Shown here in pieces: positions 29,970 to 36,778 of a stretch of DNA of 64,000 nt. The notes under the pieces were generated by a model. It saw nothing but the letters and a program-made list of their open reading frames with translations, did not search any database and was not told the DNA's origin. The translations under genes were made by a program, and so were the position numbers. This stretch comes from Streptomyces calvus (GTDB lineage: Bacteria > Actinomycetota > Actinomycetes > Streptomycetales > Streptomycetaceae): positions 1 through 64,000 of the forward strand of contig NZ_VCNP01000034.1 of NCBI RefSeq assembly GCF_006782915.1, given 5' to 3'. Position 1 is the stretch's first letter, and the number at the start of each line of letters is the position of its first letter.

Positions 29970-29999
29970 ACGGGCCGTACGCGCACGCGTGCGGCCCGT
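29970..29999 (+). terminator. hairpin terminator after ppa
   Basis: ACGGGCCGTACGCG (29970-29983) pairs with CGCGTGCGGCCCGT (29986-29999) with one wobble pair, and TTCTGCTG follows. It starts 24 bp after the ppa stop and precedes the exporter gene. Confidence 0.7.
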
Positions 30000-30073
30000 T
30001 CTGCTGTGCCTGCGCATACTGAGCCTGTACGGGGCAGGTGTAGGGACGGTGTCGTACAGGGAGAGCTGAGCAG

Positions 30074-31777
30074 GTGACGGACGCGGAGGACCGCAAGCCG
30101 CAGTCGGACGAGGCGCGGAGCACGTTCATGCCTCCCGCCGGTGTGGCGGCACCGGCCGACAGTGAGTCGTCGACGACGTCCGAGTTCGCCGTGCCCGAGG
30201 GGCTGGCCGTCCCGAAGACCACCGGTACGGAGTCCGAGACCACCTCGGAGTTCGCCGTTCCGGACGGTTTGGGCGTGGTGGCGCCGCCGCAGGCCGAGCC
30301 GGAGGGGTCGGCGTTCAGCCCGCCCAGCACCTACAGCGCGAAGCAGGCGCCGACGGCGTTCACCCCGCCGAGCGGGATTCCGCTGGTCAGCCTGGCCAGG
30401 GACGTGCCGTGGCAGGACCGGATGCGCACGATGCTGCGGATGCCGGTGACCGAGCGGCCGGCGCCGGAGCCGGTGCAGCGGCACGACGAGGAGGCGGGGC
30501 CGGCCGTGCCGCGCGTCCTCGACCTGACCCTGCGTATCGGCGAGCTGCTGCTGGCGGGCGGCGAGGGCGCCGAGGACGTGGAGGCGGCGATGTTCGCCGT
30601 GTGCCGCTCCTACGGCCTGGACCGCTGCGAGCCCAACGTCACCTTCACCCTGCTGTCGATCTCCTACCAGCCGTCCCTGGTCGACGACCCGGTCTCCGCC
30701 TCCCGCACGGTGCGCCGCCGCAGCCCCGACTACACGCGGCTGGCGGCCGTGTACCGGCTGGTGGACGACCTCAGCGACGACGAGACCCACGTCTCCCTGG
30801 AGGAGGCGTACGGGCGGCTGGCGGAGATCCGCCGCAACCGGCATCCGTATCCCGGCTGGGTGCTGACCGGCGCGAGCGGGCTGCTCGCGGGCGCGGCCTC
30901 GGTGCTGGTCGGCGGTAACTACCTGGTGTTCGTCGCCGCCGCGATCGGCGCGATGCTCGGCGACCGGCTGGCCTGGCTGTGCGCGGGGCGCGGGCTGCCG
31001 GAGTTCTACCAGTTCACGGTGGCCGCGATGCCGCCGGCCGCGATCGGGGTGACGCTGACGCTGGCGCACGCGGACGTGAAGGCGTCCGCGGTGATCACCG
31101 GTGGGCTGTTCGCGCTGCTGCCCGGGCGGGCGCTGGTGGCGGGCGTGCAGGACGGGCTGACGGGCTTCTACATCACGGCGTCGGCGCGTCTGCTGGAGGT
31201 GCTGTACTTCTTCGTCGGCATCGTGGCCGGGGTGCTGACGGTGCTGTACTTCGGCGTGCAGCTGGGCGCCAAGCTGAACCCGGACGCGGCGCTCGGCGTC
31301 TCCGAGCGCCCGCTGTGGCAGATCGGCGCGTCGATGCTGCTGTCGCTGACGTTCGCGGTGCTGCTCCAGCAGGAGCGGTCCACCGTGGCGATGGTGACCC
31401 TCAACGGCGGCGTCGCCTGGGTGGTGTACGGCGCGATGCACTACGCGGGCGACATCTCACCGGTGGCGTCGACGGCCGTGGCGGCCGGTGTGGTGGGTCT
31501 GTTCGGACAGTTGCTGTCCCGGTACCGGTTCGCGTCCGCGCTGCCGTACACCACGGCGGCGATCGGCCCGCTGCTGCCCGGTTCCGCCACGTACTTCGGT
31601 CTGCTGGGCATCGCCCAGAACGAGGTCGACTCGGGGCTGGTGTACCTCACGCAGGCGGTGGCGCTGGCCATGGCCATCGCGATCGGCGTGAACCTCGGGT
31701 CGGAGATCTCGCGGATGTTCCTGCGGATCGGCTCCGCGGAGAAGCGCCGGGCGGCGAAGCGGACGCGGGGCTTCTAG
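30074..31777 (+). CDS. threonine/serine exporter family membrane protein (ThrE-like)
   Basis: 567 residues from a GTG. Residues 1-140 are hydrophilic and disordered, with repeated TSEFAVP(E/D)GL segments. The ThrE (DUF1212) domain begins with VLDLTLRIGELLLAGGEGAEDVEAAMFAVCRSYGL and contains RRRSPDYTRLAAVYRLVDD. A row of about ten membrane helices follows, from WVLTGASGLLAGAASVLV onward, including the second-domain segment GLLGIAQNEVDSGLVYL. Family members export threonine and serine. The natural substrate and trigger here are unknown. No partner gene adjoins it. Confidence 0.85.
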   Translation: MTDAEDRKPQSDEARSTFMPPAGVAAPADSESSTTSEFAVPEGLAVPKTTGTESETTSEFAVPDGLGVVAPPQAEPEGSAFSPPSTYSAKQAPTAFTPPSGIPLVSLARDVPWQDRMRTMLRMPVTERPAPEPVQRHDEEAGPAVPRVLDLTLRIGELLLAGGEGAEDVEAAMFAVCRSYGLDRCEPNVTFTLLSISYQPSLVDDPVSASRTVRRRSPDYTRLAAVYRLVDDLSDDETHVSLEEAYGRLAEIRRNRHPYPGWVLTGASGLLAGAASVLVGGNYLVFVAAAIGAMLGDRLAWLCAGRGLPEFYQFTVAAMPPAAIGVTLTLAHADVKASAVITGGLFALLPGRALVAGVQDGLTGFYITASARLLEVLYFFVGIVAGVLTVLYFGVQLGAKLNPDAALGVSERPLWQIGASMLLSLTFAVLLQQERSTVAMVTLNGGVAWVVYGAMHYAGDISPVASTAVAAGVVGLFGQLLSRYRFASALPYTTAAIGPLLPGSATYFGLLGIAQNEVDSGLVYLTQAVALAMAIAIGVNLGSEISRMFLRIGSAEKRRAAKRTRGF

Positions 31778-31813
31778 CCGCCCCGCGTCCGCCCCGCGGC
31801 CCTTCGCGCGCGG

Positions 31814-32740
31814 TCAGTAGCCGCCGTTGTACGGCTGCTGCCGGCTCTGGTCGTAGTACGGGTCGTTTCCGTACGGCTGCTGCGGCTGCGGCTGCTGGGG
31901 CTGCTGCGGGTAGCCCTGGTCGCCGTAGGGCTGCTGCGGGTAGCCCTGGTGGCCGTACGGCTGCTGGGGTCCCGGCTGGGGGCGGCCCTGGTTGCCGTAG
32001 TGCTGCTGCTGGGGCGGCTGCGGGGTGGCCGGGGTGATGCGGCGCAGCTGGGTGGTGGCGTCGTCCATGACGGGCGGCTGCGGGTGCTGCGGCACGGCGG
32101 CCGGGGCCTCGTCGGCGGCGCGCTTCTTCTTGCCGCGCTCGCGCAGGTACTCGACGATGATCGGCACCACGGAGATGAGGACGATCAGGACGAGGATCGG
32201 CTCGACGTTCTTCTTGATGAACTCGATCTGGCCGAGCCAGTAACCGGCGAGGGTGACACCACAGCCCCAGGCGACACCGCCGATGACGTTGTACGTGAGG
32301 AACGTGCGGTACTTCATACGGCCGGCGCCGGCCACGATGGGGGCGAAGGTGCGCACGATCGGGACGAAGCGGGCCAGGACGATCGCCTTGGGGCCGTACT
32401 TCTCCATGAACTCGTGGGCCTTCTCCAGGTTCTCCTGCTTGAAGAGTTTGGAGTTGGGCCGGTTGAACAGCTTCGGGCCGAAGAACTTGCCGATCATGTA
32501 GCCGACCTGGTCGCCGATGACGGCGGCCAGGACGATCAGCGTGCACACCAGCCACAGCGGCTGACTGATGTAGTTGCCCTCGGCCACGAACAGACCCGCC
32601 GTGAACAGCAGGGAGTCGCCGGGCAGGAACGCGAAGAGTCCGGATTCGGCGAAGACGATCAGCAGGATGCCGGGCAGGCTGAACGTCTCGATCAGGTAGT
32701 CCGGGCTCAGCCACTCGGGGCCGAGCGCAAGGGTGGTCAC
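31814..32740 (-). CDS. DedA-family (SNARE-associated/VTT) membrane protein with Gln/Pro/Tyr tail
   Basis: 308 residues from the GTG at 32740. The DedA core (1-205) has ESGLFAFLPGDSLLFTAG, GDQVGYMIGKFFG and ARFVPIVRTFAPIVAGAGRMKYRTFLTYNVIGGVAWG, including the conserved Phe-x-Pro and Arg residues, and several membrane helices. Residues 205-308 are a cytoplasmic low-complexity tail with repeats such as PYGHQGYPQQPYGDQGYPQQ. DedA proteins act in envelope lipid traffic (for example undecaprenyl phosphate or phospholipid movement) and need the proton gradient. The exact substrate is not evident. The tail is unusual for the family. Confidence 0.9.
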   Translation of the reverse strand: MTTLALGPEWLSPDYLIETFSLPGILLIVFAESGLFAFLPGDSLLFTAGLFVAEGNYISQPLWLVCTLIVLAAVIGDQVGYMIGKFFGPKLFNRPNSKLFKQENLEKAHEFMEKYGPKAIVLARFVPIVRTFAPIVAGAGRMKYRTFLTYNVIGGVAWGCGVTLAGYWLGQIEFIKKNVEPILVLIVLISVVPIIVEYLRERGKKKRAADEAPAAVPQHPQPPVMDDATTQLRRITPATPQPPQQQHYGNQGRPQPGPQQPYGHQGYPQQPYGDQGYPQQPQQPQPQQPYGNDPYYDQSRQQPYNGGY

Positions 32741-32855
32741 GGGATTGTGGCTCCTGCTGCTGGAGGGAGACGGGCTGGGACTGGCAGCCCAAACGTATCA
32801 ACGCAGCCGTGGGGTTCCAGGTTCCACCGGCCCTCCGGGGTGCACGCAGCGGGTG

Positions 32856-32900
32856 GCGGTGGTCGTGGCCCGGGAGCGGGACCCGGGCCACGACCACCGC
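32856..32900 (-). terminator. terminator of tipA, perfect 19-bp stem
   Basis: GCGGTGGTCGTGGCCCGGG (32856-32874) and CCCGGGCCACGACCACCGC (32882-32900) pair perfectly with a 7-base loop. It abuts the tipA stop codon at 32901-32903. Confidence 0.85.
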
Positions 32901-33335
32901 TCAGGAGGTGTGCCGGGCGGCGTTCGCGAGGATCGCGTCGCGCAGGTAGGCGGCGAAGCCCGGCCGGGCCTGGTCGAGGTTCCGCGTGAAACGCTCGTCC
33001 GAGACGTACATCTCGCCCAGGCAGGTGTGCATCTCGTACCCGCAGTCGTAGTGGTTGCGGGAGATGCCCTGCCGGTGCGCCTCGGCGGCGTCCATGGCCG
33101 CCTCGGAGTCGGCGGGCTCACCGGCCTCCATCAGGGCGACGAAGCGCCGGGTGAGCTCGTCGGTCTCGGCCTGGATGCGCTGCCAGTCCTCCTTCGTGTA
33201 CGAGGCGGTCCGCTCCCGGGACTGGCGGTAGGCGTCGGTGTCGCCCCAGCGTTCCTGCACCTCCTCCTCGTACTGGTCGGGGTCGAAGTCACCGAAGACC
33301 TCGAACTTCTCCTCGGGCGTGAGGTTGATGCCCAT
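32901..33335 (-). other. internal start for the short TipAS form
   Basis: Met110 (ATG at 33335, MGINLTPEEKF) is preceded at eight bases by GGAGG. It would give a 144-residue protein equal to TipAS, the drug-binding domain alone. In known tipA genes this in-frame product is made in large excess over TipAL and sequesters thiopeptides. The site is intact here. Confidence 0.85.
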
Positions 33336-33662
33336 GCTGCGTGCCTCCATGGCGTGCTCCACGGCCGCCGCCATCTTCTGCAGTCTCTCGATCCGGGCGG
33401 TCAGCAGTTCGTGCTGCCGGCGCAGGTGCGCGCGCGGGTCCGCGGCCGGGTCGTCGAGCAGGACGGCGACCTCGTCGAGCGGGAAGCCGAGCTCCCGGTA
33501 GAACAGGATCTGCTGCAGCCGGTCGAGGTCGGCGTCGCTGTAACGCCGGTGGCCCGCGCGGCTGCGCTCGCTGGGTACGAGCAGGCCGATGTCGTCGTAG
33601 TGGTGCAGCGTGCGCACCGTGACGCCGGCGAAGCCGGCCACCTGTCCCACCGAATAGCTCAC
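32901..33662 (-). CDS. tipA: TipA-type MerR regulator, thiopeptide-responsive
   Basis: 253 residues from the GTG at 33662, the known length of TipAL. The MerR winged helix (1-70) reads SYSVGQVAGFAGVTVRTLHHYDDIGLLVPSER, then HRRYSDADLDRLQQILFYRELGFPLDEV. A dimer helix follows (75-108), then the antibiotic-binding TipAS domain (110-253). It contains Cys207 and Cys214 in DCGYEMHTCLGEMYVSDERF; Cys214 is the residue known to bond thiostrepton-type antibiotics in TipA. TipA activates its own promoter when bound, and that promoter is recognisable at 33690-33720. The sequence is nearly colinear with the S. lividans protein as I remember it. Confidence 0.96.
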   Translation of the reverse strand: MSYSVGQVAGFAGVTVRTLHHYDDIGLLVPSERSRAGHRRYSDADLDRLQQILFYRELGFPLDEVAVLLDDPAADPRAHLRRQHELLTARIERLQKMAAAVEHAMEARSMGINLTPEEKFEVFGDFDPDQYEEEVQERWGDTDAYRQSRERTASYTKEDWQRIQAETDELTRRFVALMEAGEPADSEAAMDAAEAHRQGISRNHYDCGYEMHTCLGEMYVSDERFTRNLDQARPGFAAYLRDAILANAARHTS

Positions 33663-33689
33663 TTCCGCTCCCTTCTGGGTACGCACTCC

Positions 33690-33720
33690 ACCCTGGGCCC
33701 TCACGCGACGTGAGGTGCAA
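33690..33720 (-). promoter_or_regulatory. tipA promoter with TipAL operator
   Basis: On the minus strand, TTGCAC (33720-33715) and CAGGGT (33695-33690) are separated by 19 bp, the long spacer typical of MerR-activated promoters. The inverted repeat CCTCACG-TCG-CGTGAGG (33699-33715) fills the spacer. The layout matches the known tipA promoter. Transcription would begin about 20 bp before the GTG at 33662. Confidence 0.9.
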
Positions 33721-33763
33721 GCCGGTGACGGAAGCAGTCGGAGGGACGTGAGCCGGCGGGCGG

Positions 33764-33988
33764 TCAGGAGGGGAAGCCGCCGCTCCTGACCGCCGCGACG
33801 AACGCCGACCACGCGGACGCGGGAACGATCACGGCGGGCCCGTGGGGAGTCTTGGAGTCACGTACGGGGACGCCGGAGGAGAAGTGGTCCAGCACTTCGA
33901 GGCAGCTGCCTGCCTCGGGGCCGCTGTACGACGACTTCCGCCAGCCGTCGAGCAGGGCGCCATCCGCTATGAGGGACTCAGTCACCAC
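33764..33988 (-). CDS. DUF397 protein, array copy 1
   Basis: 74 residues from a GTG with AAGGAG seven bases upstream. It has the DUF397 pattern: GWRKSSYSGPEAGSCLEVLD near the N-terminus, then GVPVRDSKTPHGPAVIVPASAWSAFVAAVRSGGFPS. DUF397 proteins are small partners encoded after XRE-DUF5753 regulators in Streptomyces (BldB and WhiJ-linked proteins are related). Here the upstream regulator is reduced to its last codons. The gene sits behind a degenerate tipA promoter copy and 44 bp upstream of the real tipA promoter. The protein is identical to array copy 2. Confidence 0.85.
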   Translation of the reverse strand: MVTESLIADGALLDGWRKSSYSGPEAGSCLEVLDHFSSGVPVRDSKTPHGPAVIVPASAWSAFVAAVRSGGFPS

Positions 33989-34062
33989 GTCCGTACTCCT
34001 TCGCGATCGCCTGCATCATGGCGGTGGACTCCGCGAGCGGCAGCGCGTCGCTCAGTGCCTGG
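33978..34062 (-). pseudogene. 3' remnant of XRE-DUF5753 regulator, copy 1
   Basis: In frame, the minus strand reads ALSDALPLAESTAMMQAIAKEYGRGD and a stop that overlaps the DUF397 start. This matches the end of the intact regulator at 35227 (LALGDALPQRESLALMRATAKDYGHHD). The rest of the gene is replaced by tipA leader sequence. No start codon with a ribosome binding site remains. Confidence 0.8.
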
Positions 34063-34090
34063 CTTCCGCTCCCGTCGGGGTACGCACTCC

Positions 34091-34120
34091 ACCCTGGGCC
34101 CTCACACGACCTGAGGACAA
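34091..34120 (-). promoter_or_regulatory. degenerate tipA promoter copy 1
   Basis: On the minus strand it reads TTGTCC, 18 bp, CAGGGT. The tipA promoter has TTGCAC, 19 bp, CAGGGT. The operator survives only as CCTCA...TGAGG. Flanking sequence from GGAGTGCGTACCC onward is nearly the same as in tipA. Whether it is still active is unknown. Confidence 0.6.
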
Positions 34121-34178
34121 GCCGTGTACGGAAGCAGACGGAGGCCAGGGGAACGCCTGGACGTGAGCCGGCGGGCGG

Positions 34179-34403
34179 TCAGGAGGGGAAGCCGCCGCTC
34201 CTGACCGCCGCGACGAACGCCGACCACGCGGACGCGGGAACGATCACGGCGGGCCCGTGGGGAGTCTTGGAGTCACGTACGGGGACGCCGGAGGAGAAGT
34301 GGTCCAGCACTTCGAGGCAGCTGCCTGCCTCGGGGCCGCTGTACGACGACTTCCGCCAGCCGTCGAGCAGGGCGCCATCCGCTATGAGGGACTCAGTCAC
34401 CAC
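34179..34403 (-). CDS. DUF397 protein, array copy 2
   Basis: 74 residues, identical to array copy 1 (33764-33988), with the same AAGGAG and GTG start. Identity over the whole 415-bp unit points to recent duplication or gene conversion. It is preceded on the minus strand by the second regulator remnant and the second tipA-like promoter. Confidence 0.85.
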   Translation of the reverse strand: MVTESLIADGALLDGWRKSSYSGPEAGSCLEVLDHFSSGVPVRDSKTPHGPAVIVPASAWSAFVAAVRSGGFPS

Positions 34404-34477
34404 GTCCGTACTCCTTCGCGATCGCCTGCATCATGGCGGTGGACTCCGCGAGCGGCAGCGCGTCGCTCAGTGCCAGG
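34393..34477 (-). pseudogene. 3' remnant of XRE-DUF5753 regulator, copy 2
   Basis: Same ALSDALPLAESTAMMQAIAKEYGRGD reading as copy 1, ending over the DUF397 start at 34403. It is joined upstream to tipA-leader sequence at the same junction (CTTCCGCT at 34478), so the fusion predates the duplication. Confidence 0.8.
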
Positions 34478-34505
34478 CTTCCGCTCCCGTCGGGGTACGC
34501 ACTCC

Positions 34506-34535
34506 ACCCTGGGCCCTCACACGACCTGAGGACAA
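34506..34535 (-). promoter_or_regulatory. degenerate tipA promoter copy 2
   Basis: Same sequence as copy 1: TTGTCC, 18-bp spacer, CAGGGT on the minus strand, with a half-decayed operator. It lies upstream of DUF397 array copy 2. Confidence 0.55.
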
Positions 34536-34593
34536 GCCGCGTACGGAAGCGGACGGAGGCCAGGGGAACGACTGGACGTGAGCCGGTAGGCGG

Positions 34594-34818
34594 TCAGGAG
34601 GGGAAGCCGCCGCTCCTGACCGCCGCGACGAACGCCGACCACGCGGACGCCGGAACGATCACGGCGGGCCCGTGGGGGTTCTTCGAGTCGCGTACGGGAA
34701 CGCCCCGGCGGTGACCGTCGAGGACTTCGAGGCAACTGCCGCCCTGGTCGTTGCTGTGGGAGGACTTACGCCAGCCGTCGCGCAGGGCGCCATCCGCTAT
34801 GAGGGACTCAGTCACCAC
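34594..34818 (-). CDS. DUF397 protein, array copy 3
   Basis: 74 residues. It matches copies 1 and 2 at both ends, but the centre differs: SSHSNDQGGSCLEVLDGHRRGVP replaces SSYSGPEAGSCLEVLDHFSSGVP. The last 30 residues are almost unchanged. This pattern, with a variable middle between conserved ends, suggests gene conversion or selection on the partner-binding part. It has the same start and ribosome binding site as the other copies. Confidence 0.85.
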   Translation of the reverse strand: MVTESLIADGALRDGWRKSSHSNDQGGSCLEVLDGHRRGVPVRDSKNPHGPAVIVPASAWSAFVAAVRSGGFPS

Positions 34819-34896
34819 GTCCGTACTCCTTCGCGATCGCCTGCATCATGGCGGTCGGGGGACTCCGCGAGCGGCAGGGCGGCGCTCAGTGCCAGG
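34808..34896 (-). pseudogene. 3' remnant of XRE-DUF5753 regulator, copy 3
   Basis: Same remnant as copies 1 and 2, but with a 4-bp insertion (GGTCGGGGGACT for GGTGGACT) that shifts the frame inside it, and GGCGGCGCT for AGCGCGTCGCT. The relaxed reading frame shows that the remnant itself is not maintained as protein. Confidence 0.75.
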
Positions 34897-34924
34897 CTTC
34901 CGCTCCCGTCGGGGTACGCACTCC

Positions 34925-34954
34925 ACCCTGGGCCCTCACACGACCTGAGGACAA
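34925..34954 (-). promoter_or_regulatory. degenerate tipA promoter copy 3
   Basis: TTGTCC, 18-bp spacer and CAGGGT on the minus strand, as in copies 1 and 2. It is the most upstream promoter copy of the array, just downstream of the parental DUF397 gene. Confidence 0.55.
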
Positions 34955-35012
34955 GCCGCGTACGGAAGCGGACGGAGGCCAGGGGAACGACTGGACGTGA
35001 GCCGGTAGGCGG

Positions 35013-35234
35013 TCAGGAGGGGAAGCCGCCACTCCTGACCGCCGCGACGAACGCCAACCACGCGGACGCCGGAACGATCACGGCGGGCCCGTGGGGGTTC
35101 TTGGAGTCACGGACGGGGACGCCCGCAGGGTGACCATCCAGCACTTCGAGACAGCTGCCCTGGTCGGGTCCGCTGTACGACGATGTGCGCCAACCGGTCG
35201 CTATGGAGGCATCCGGGATGCTGTGCTCAGTCAT
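35013..35234 (-). CDS. DUF397 protein paired with intact XRE-DUF5753 regulator
   Basis: 73 residues from the ATG at 35234, which overlaps the end of the regulator gene by 8 bp. The sequence GWRTSSYSGPDQGSCLEVLDGHPAGVPVRDSKNPHGPAVIVPASAWLAFVAAVRSGGFPS is the DUF397 pattern. The first 13 residues differ from the array copies, while the last 30 are nearly identical to them. This is the normal arrangement of the family and the probable source of the array units. Confidence 0.88.
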   Translation of the reverse strand: MTEHSIPDASIATGWRTSSYSGPDQGSCLEVLDGHPAGVPVRDSKNPHGPAVIVPASAWLAFVAAVRSGGFPS

Positions 35235-36021
35235 GGTGTCCGTAGTCCTTCGCTGTCGCTCTCATGAGGGCCAAAGACTCACGCTGAGGCAGGGCGTCCC
35301 CCAGCGCAAGATCGTAGGTGTCGCGGAACCGCTCGACCATCGCTGGGGAGTCATGCACCACGCCCGTGTGCAGACCCTCGACGTACGCCACCGAGGGCTG
35401 GTCGTCGAACGCCATGAGCGTCAGCATGTTCTGCAGCAGGGGGTGGGCACCCAGGCCGAAGGGCAACACGTGCACACGAATGCGATTCGCCTCGGCCAAG
35501 CGAACAACGTGCATGATCTGCTCCGCCATGACACCCGCCCCGCCGACCGGCCGACGCAGCACGGCCTCATCCAGCAGGGCCCACACTACGGGCGTCACCG
35601 GATCCGCCAGGATCTCCGCTCGCTCCAGCCGTGTGACAACGGCCCTGTCACACTCCTCTTCCCTCAGAGGAGGGAAGGCAACACCCAGAACCGCACGCAT
35701 GTACCTTTCCGTTTGCAGGATGCCCGGCACATAGGACAGAGCGAACTCGCGAATCATCGTGGCTTGTTGCTCGAACGCTCGCGCCGCTTCGAAGTGGTCG
35801 GCGACTGCGCGATCGTTGCGCGGCAGAAAGCTGCTCAGCACGTTCCCCGTGCCCAGCGCGTTGTCCAGCCGCCGTGCGTCCTCCCGGGACGGCACCCTGC
35901 GGCCCGCCTCGATGTGCGCGATGTGCGTTCGCGTCATGACCGCCGCCTCGGCGAGCTGTTGCTGTGTCAGTCCTGCGGTCTCGCGCCGCTCCCTGAGCCA
36001 GTCGCCGTAGTTGGTGCCCAC
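35227..36021 (-). CDS. XRE-family helix-turn-helix regulator with DUF5753
   Basis: 264 residues from a GTG with GAGGAG eight bases upstream. The HTH (residues 8-62) reads LRERRETAGLTQQQLAEAAVMTRTHIAHIEAGRRVPSREDARRLD. The DUF5753 domain has ARAFEQQATMIREFALSYVPGILQTERYMRAVLG, then LDEAVLRRPVGGAGVMAEQIMHVVRLAEANRIRVHVLPFGLGAHPL and VAYVEGLHTGVVHD. It partners the DUF397 gene that overlaps its 3' end. A GTGACA/TGTCAC inverted repeat just upstream may be its own operator. Related Streptomyces pairs influence development and antibiotic production; the target here is unknown. Confidence 0.92.
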   Translation of the reverse strand: MGTNYGDWLRERRETAGLTQQQLAEAAVMTRTHIAHIEAGRRVPSREDARRLDNALGTGNVLSSFLPRNDRAVADHFEAARAFEQQATMIREFALSYVPGILQTERYMRAVLGVAFPPLREEECDRAVVTRLERAEILADPVTPVVWALLDEAVLRRPVGGAGVMAEQIMHVVRLAEANRIRVHVLPFGLGAHPLLQNMLTLMAFDDQPSVAYVEGLHTGVVHDSPAMVERFRDTYDLALGDALPQRESLALMRATAKDYGHHD

Positions 36022-36036
36022 GCGATCAACTCCTCT

Positions 36037-36055
36037 GTGACAAATGCTCTGTCAC
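36037..36055 (-). promoter_or_regulatory. possible operator upstream of XRE gene
   Basis: GTGACA (36037-36042) and TGTCAC (36050-36055) form an inverted repeat with a 7-base centre, 16 bp upstream of the GTG at 36021. Position suggests autoregulation. No protein is assigned on sequence alone. Confidence 0.35.
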
Positions 36056-36142
36056 CTCGAACCCCCTGGTGAGCCTAGTACGGGCCGTCTCACTCTGTAG
36101 GTCGGTCGCTACGGAACGCGACATCGATCACGGAGTCACCTC

Positions 36143-36448
36143 ATGCTCGACCTCATCGCCCGCCTCCTCGAACCGCTGCTCGGCCGCGTCGCCCCCGGTA
36201 CCGGACGACGCCGGCTCGACGCTGCGGGCGGATACGACCCTCCGCCCGTCGTGGGCCCGGCCCCACGCCAGTTCGGCGCACGCCCGCTGCGCGGCGAGGA
36301 CCACAGCCTCGTACGCCCCTACGTCCTCGCGCACGAGCGCCGGGAACGGGAGCGGCGCCGACTGGCCCGGCGCCGCTCCCTGCTGATCGCCCCCAAGGGC
36401 ATCCACCTGCTCCCGTACCCGACTCACCGCCTGGGACTGACCGCATGA
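36143..36448 (+). CDS. small basic hypothetical protein
   Basis: 101 residues from an ATG with CACGGAG eight bases upstream. It begins with an amphipathic MLDLIARLLEPLLGRV, then an Arg-rich middle (LRGEDHSLVRPYVLAHERRERERRRLARRRSLL), and ends IHLLPYPTHRLGLTA. No domain is recognised. Its stop overlaps the next ATG as ATGA, so the two are coupled. Similar pairs occur beside XRE-DUF5753 genes in Streptomyces, but the function is not known to me. Confidence 0.65.
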   Translation: MLDLIARLLEPLLGRVAPGTGRRRLDAAGGYDPPPVVGPAPRQFGARPLRGEDHSLVRPYVLAHERRERERRRLARRRSLLIAPKGIHLLPYPTHRLGLTA

Positions 36449-36771
36449 CCCACCACGCCCTCACCCCCGCCCGCCTCCTGCCCTGGGCGGGCCCCGAAGG
36501 CAAGCCCTGCTACCTCCTGAGCGACGGCGGCGGGCGGTTGTCCCGGGCCGCCGACATCGCCGAGGGCGTCCAGCTCGACATGGCGGCCGGTCTGCTCGAT
36601 CACCTCGCCGACATGCTCCGCGACGACGAGCAGGTGAGCGCCGTCCAGCTCCGTTACCTCTTGGCCCGCATGGGCGAGGCCTTGACCGACGTGTGCCGCA
36701 TCGCGGAGAGCAGGGGCGCCCGCCTGGCCGTGTACACGGACTTCGACGCCGAATCGGATCCGGGCAGTTGA
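36445..36771 (+). CDS. small hypothetical protein coupled to the preceding gene
   Basis: 108 residues. The sequence LPWAGPEGKPCYLLSDGGGRLSRAADIAEGVQLDMAAGLLDHLADMLRDDEQVSAVQLRYLLARMGEALTDVCRIAESRGARL is a compact, mainly helical, acidic domain without a signal or membrane segment. It is translated from an ATG overlapping the previous stop and ends 8 bp before the convergent ABC permease gene. The family is unrecognised. Confidence 0.7.
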   Translation: MTHHALTPARLLPWAGPEGKPCYLLSDGGGRLSRAADIAEGVQLDMAAGLLDHLADMLRDDEQVSAVQLRYLLARMGEALTDVCRIAESRGARLAVYTDFDAESDPGS

Positions 36772-36778
36772 GGTCGGC

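Larger units (their letters stand above)
33764..35012 (-). repeat. three tandem ~415-bp units: tipA-promoter copy, XRE 3' remnant, DUF397 gene
   Basis: Units run 33764-34178, 34179-34593 and 34594-35012 (415, 415 and 419 bp; the third has a 4-bp insertion before GGACTCCGCG). Read on the minus strand, each unit has a DUF397 leader segment, a copy of the tipA promoter/leader (from GTACGCACTCC to GGACAAG), the last ~28 codons of an XRE-DUF5753 gene, and an intact DUF397 gene. The first two units are almost identical, including identical 74-residue proteins. The array lies between tipA and an intact XRE-DUF5753/DUF397 pair. Confidence 0.9.

Noticed and set aside
33764..35012. Tandem repeats considered as a CRISPR array or insertion sequence
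   Set aside because: The unit is 415 bp, contains a coding gene, and lacks short repeat-spacer structure, transposase, terminal inverted repeats and target duplications.
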